Shown: in pieces, positions 4,383 to 5,523 of the stretch
Layout of the letters: the number at the start of each line of letters is the position of its first letter
Numbering within the stretch: the stretch's first letter is position 1
Origin: Armatimonadota bacterium
Lineage (GTDB): Bacteria > Armatimonadota > UBA5829
Direction of reading: 5' to 3'
Assembly (NCBI GenBank): GCA_023398345.1
Contig: JAEWSK010000086.1
Location: forward strand, 1 to 5,523
DNA length: 5,523 bases
Program-made: the position numbers and the translations under genes
Notes under the pieces: generated by a model
Database searches by the model: none
What the model was told of the DNA's origin: nothing
The model's input: only the letters and a program-made list of their open reading frames with translations

Positions 4383-5523
4383 ATGAAGATACTTGAAACC
4401 GAGCGCGACCCCGCAAATGAGATATTGGCCGCGTTGACGTCTGAGGCGCATGGCCCCGACCCCGAAGTCGAGCAGACAGTACGCGGGATAATCGCAGATG
4501 TAAAAAAACGCGGCGACGCGGCGCTATTGGAATTGGGAAAAAAGTTCGATTCACCCGAACTCAACGCAATTCGCGCGGAGCCGTCGGACTTTGATGCCGC
4601 CTACGATTTGATCAGCCCCGAACTTCTCGTGGCAATACGCAAGGCGAAATCCAATATTGAAGAATTTCACCGCAAGCAGGTGCAGAATTCGTGGATTGAT
4701 GCAGGCGACGGGTTCACCTACGGTCAGATCGTGCGCCCTATTGAAAAAGTAGGGTTCTACGCACCCGGTGGGCTTGCCCCCTACCCTAGCACTGTGCTGA
4801 TGACCGCAGTTCCGGGCATTGTTGCAGGCGTAAAGACGCTTGTAATGTGCTGTCCGGCACAAAAAGACGGCAACGTCAGCGCGCCGATGTTGGTCGCCGC
4901 GAAAGAGTGCGGCGTGACGGATGTGTTCAAAGTCGGCGGTGCGCAGGCTGTTGCAGCAATGGCACTTGGAACCGACACAGTTCCAAAAGTCGATAAGATA
5001 GTCGGCCCCGGCAATCAATACGTTGCCGAGGCAAAACGCCAACTTTTTGGCTATGTCGGCATCGACCAGCTCGCAGGCCCGAGTGAAATACTCGTTCTTG
5101 CAGACGAATCGGCAAGTCCGAATTTTATCGCGGCTGATATGCTATCACAAGCCGAACATGCCGCAGATTCACGGTGCGTTCTAGTGACAACCAGCCGACG
5201 AATCGCGGACGAAGTTATAAAAGAAATTAAGCTACAAGCCGAATTTGCGCCGCGCAGACGATTTATCGACGAGTCGCTGGACAAATACGGAGTGATCGTA
5301 ATCGCGCGAAGTATTGACGAGTGCATTGATCTTGCAAACACATTCGCACCGGAACATTTGGAACTGGCAATAGCTGACCCTTGGTCAGTATTGGGCAAAA
5401 TTGCAAATGCAGGCACGATTATGCTCGGCCATTACACGCCCGTCCCGCTATGCGATTTTGCCGCCGGCCCGAACCACACTCTTCCGACAAATGGAACCGC
5501 GCGGTTCAGTTCGGCACTCAGCG
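4383..5523 (+). CDS. hisD: Histidinol dehydrogenase (3' end beyond window)
   Basis: 380 codons are visible of an enzyme that is usually about 430 residues; the frame is still open at the window end. HisD is a cytosolic zinc enzyme that carries out the last two NAD-dependent oxidations of histidine synthesis, L-histidinol to L-histidinal to L-histidine. Family signatures appear in order: VGFYAPGGLAPYPSTVLM in the nucleotide/substrate region, GGAQAVAAMALGT, KIVGPGNQYVAEAKR, GIDQLAGPSEILVLAD, then LSQAEH with Gln256 and His259 (zinc ligands), APEHLE with Glu324 and His325 (acid-base pair), and Asp358 (zinc ligand) in CDFAAGPNHTLPT. These numbers are two or three lower than the E. coli residues 259, 262, 326, 327 and 360. 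The last zinc His, near 417, is outside the window. The catalytic set seen is intact. It has its own promoter, so it may begin a his gene cluster to the right; no other his gene is visible. Confidence 0.97.
   Translation, partial: MKILETERDPANEILAALTSEAHGPDPEVEQTVRGIIADVKKRGDAALLELGKKFDSPELNAIRAEPSDFDAAYDLISPELLVAIRKAKSNIEEFHRKQVQNSWIDAGDGFTYGQIVRPIEKVGFYAPGGLAPYPSTVLMTAVPGIVAGVKTLVMCCPAQKDGNVSAPMLVAAKECGVTDVFKVGGAQAVAAMALGTDTVPKVDKIVGPGNQYVAEAKRQLFGYVGIDQLAGPSEILVLADESASPNFIAADMLSQAEHAADSRCVLVTTSRRIADEVIKEIKLQAEFAPRRRFIDESLDKYGVIVIARSIDECIDLANTFAPEHLELAIADPWSVLGKIANAGTIMLGHYTPVPLCDFAAGPNHTLPTNGTARFSSALS

Noticed and set aside
4363..4383. Histidine attenuator leader before hisD
   Set aside because: The leader is only about 20 nt, with no run of His codons and no terminator/antiterminator pair.
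4551..5042. 163-codon open frame on the - strand inside hisD
   Set aside because: It is a frame shadow of hisD; the sense frame has full HisD motifs while this one shows none.
1..5523. CRISPR array, tRNA or rRNA gene, insertion sequence
   Set aside because: No regularly spaced repeats, cloverleaf-like segment, rRNA core motif, transposase frame or flanking terminal repeats were seen on either strand.

Overview
This window carries the distal part of a bacterial ribosomal-protein operon followed by a run of single genes. It reads rpsF (3' end only), ssb, rpsR and a gene of the bifunctional phosphoglucose/phosphomannose isomerase (PGI/PMI) SIS family, all on the + strand and closed by an intrinsic terminator. 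Then come a secreted ankyrin-repeat protein (- strand), a secreted OB-fold-like protein (+), a membrane-anchored pseudopilin-like protein (-), and the first ~380 codons of hisD (+), which is cut by the window end.

Organism: the genes have clear Shine-Dalgarno sites, sigma70-like promoters and short leaders, so this is a free-living type of bacterium with histidine biosynthesis. The mix of small exported proteins (ankyrin, OB-fold-like, pseudopilin-like with a CP..SYxYxP tail) and a PGI/PMI-family gene resembles Armatimonadota or related deep-branching lineages. That placement is a weak inference from gene style, not from a marker comparison.

Layout: 1-2119 is one transcription unit with gaps of 20 nt (rpsF-ssb), 59 nt (ssb-rpsR, holding a long hairpin) and 23 nt (rpsR-PGI/PMI-like). 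The usual next gene, rplI (L9), is absent and the SIS gene takes its place. 2113-3187 holds the ankyrin gene and the divergent spacer to the OB-fold-like gene. 3188-4287 holds two convergent genes of unknown role. 4288-4382 is a compact divergent promoter region between the pseudopilin-like gene and hisD, with an inverted repeat across the hisD -35 region.

Most interesting observation: the protein encoded next to rpsR has the PGI/PMI fold signatures, but by alignment from memory it has lost the catalytic Glu and His, the C-terminal active-site Thr, and most of the phosphate-binding loop of the family. It therefore looks like a pseudoenzyme or sugar-phosphate sensor co-transcribed with S6, SSB and S18. 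Secondary points are an SSB whose C-terminal tip does not end in Pro-Phe, a strong hairpin just before rpsR, and an apparently leaderless transcript for the pseudopilin-like gene.
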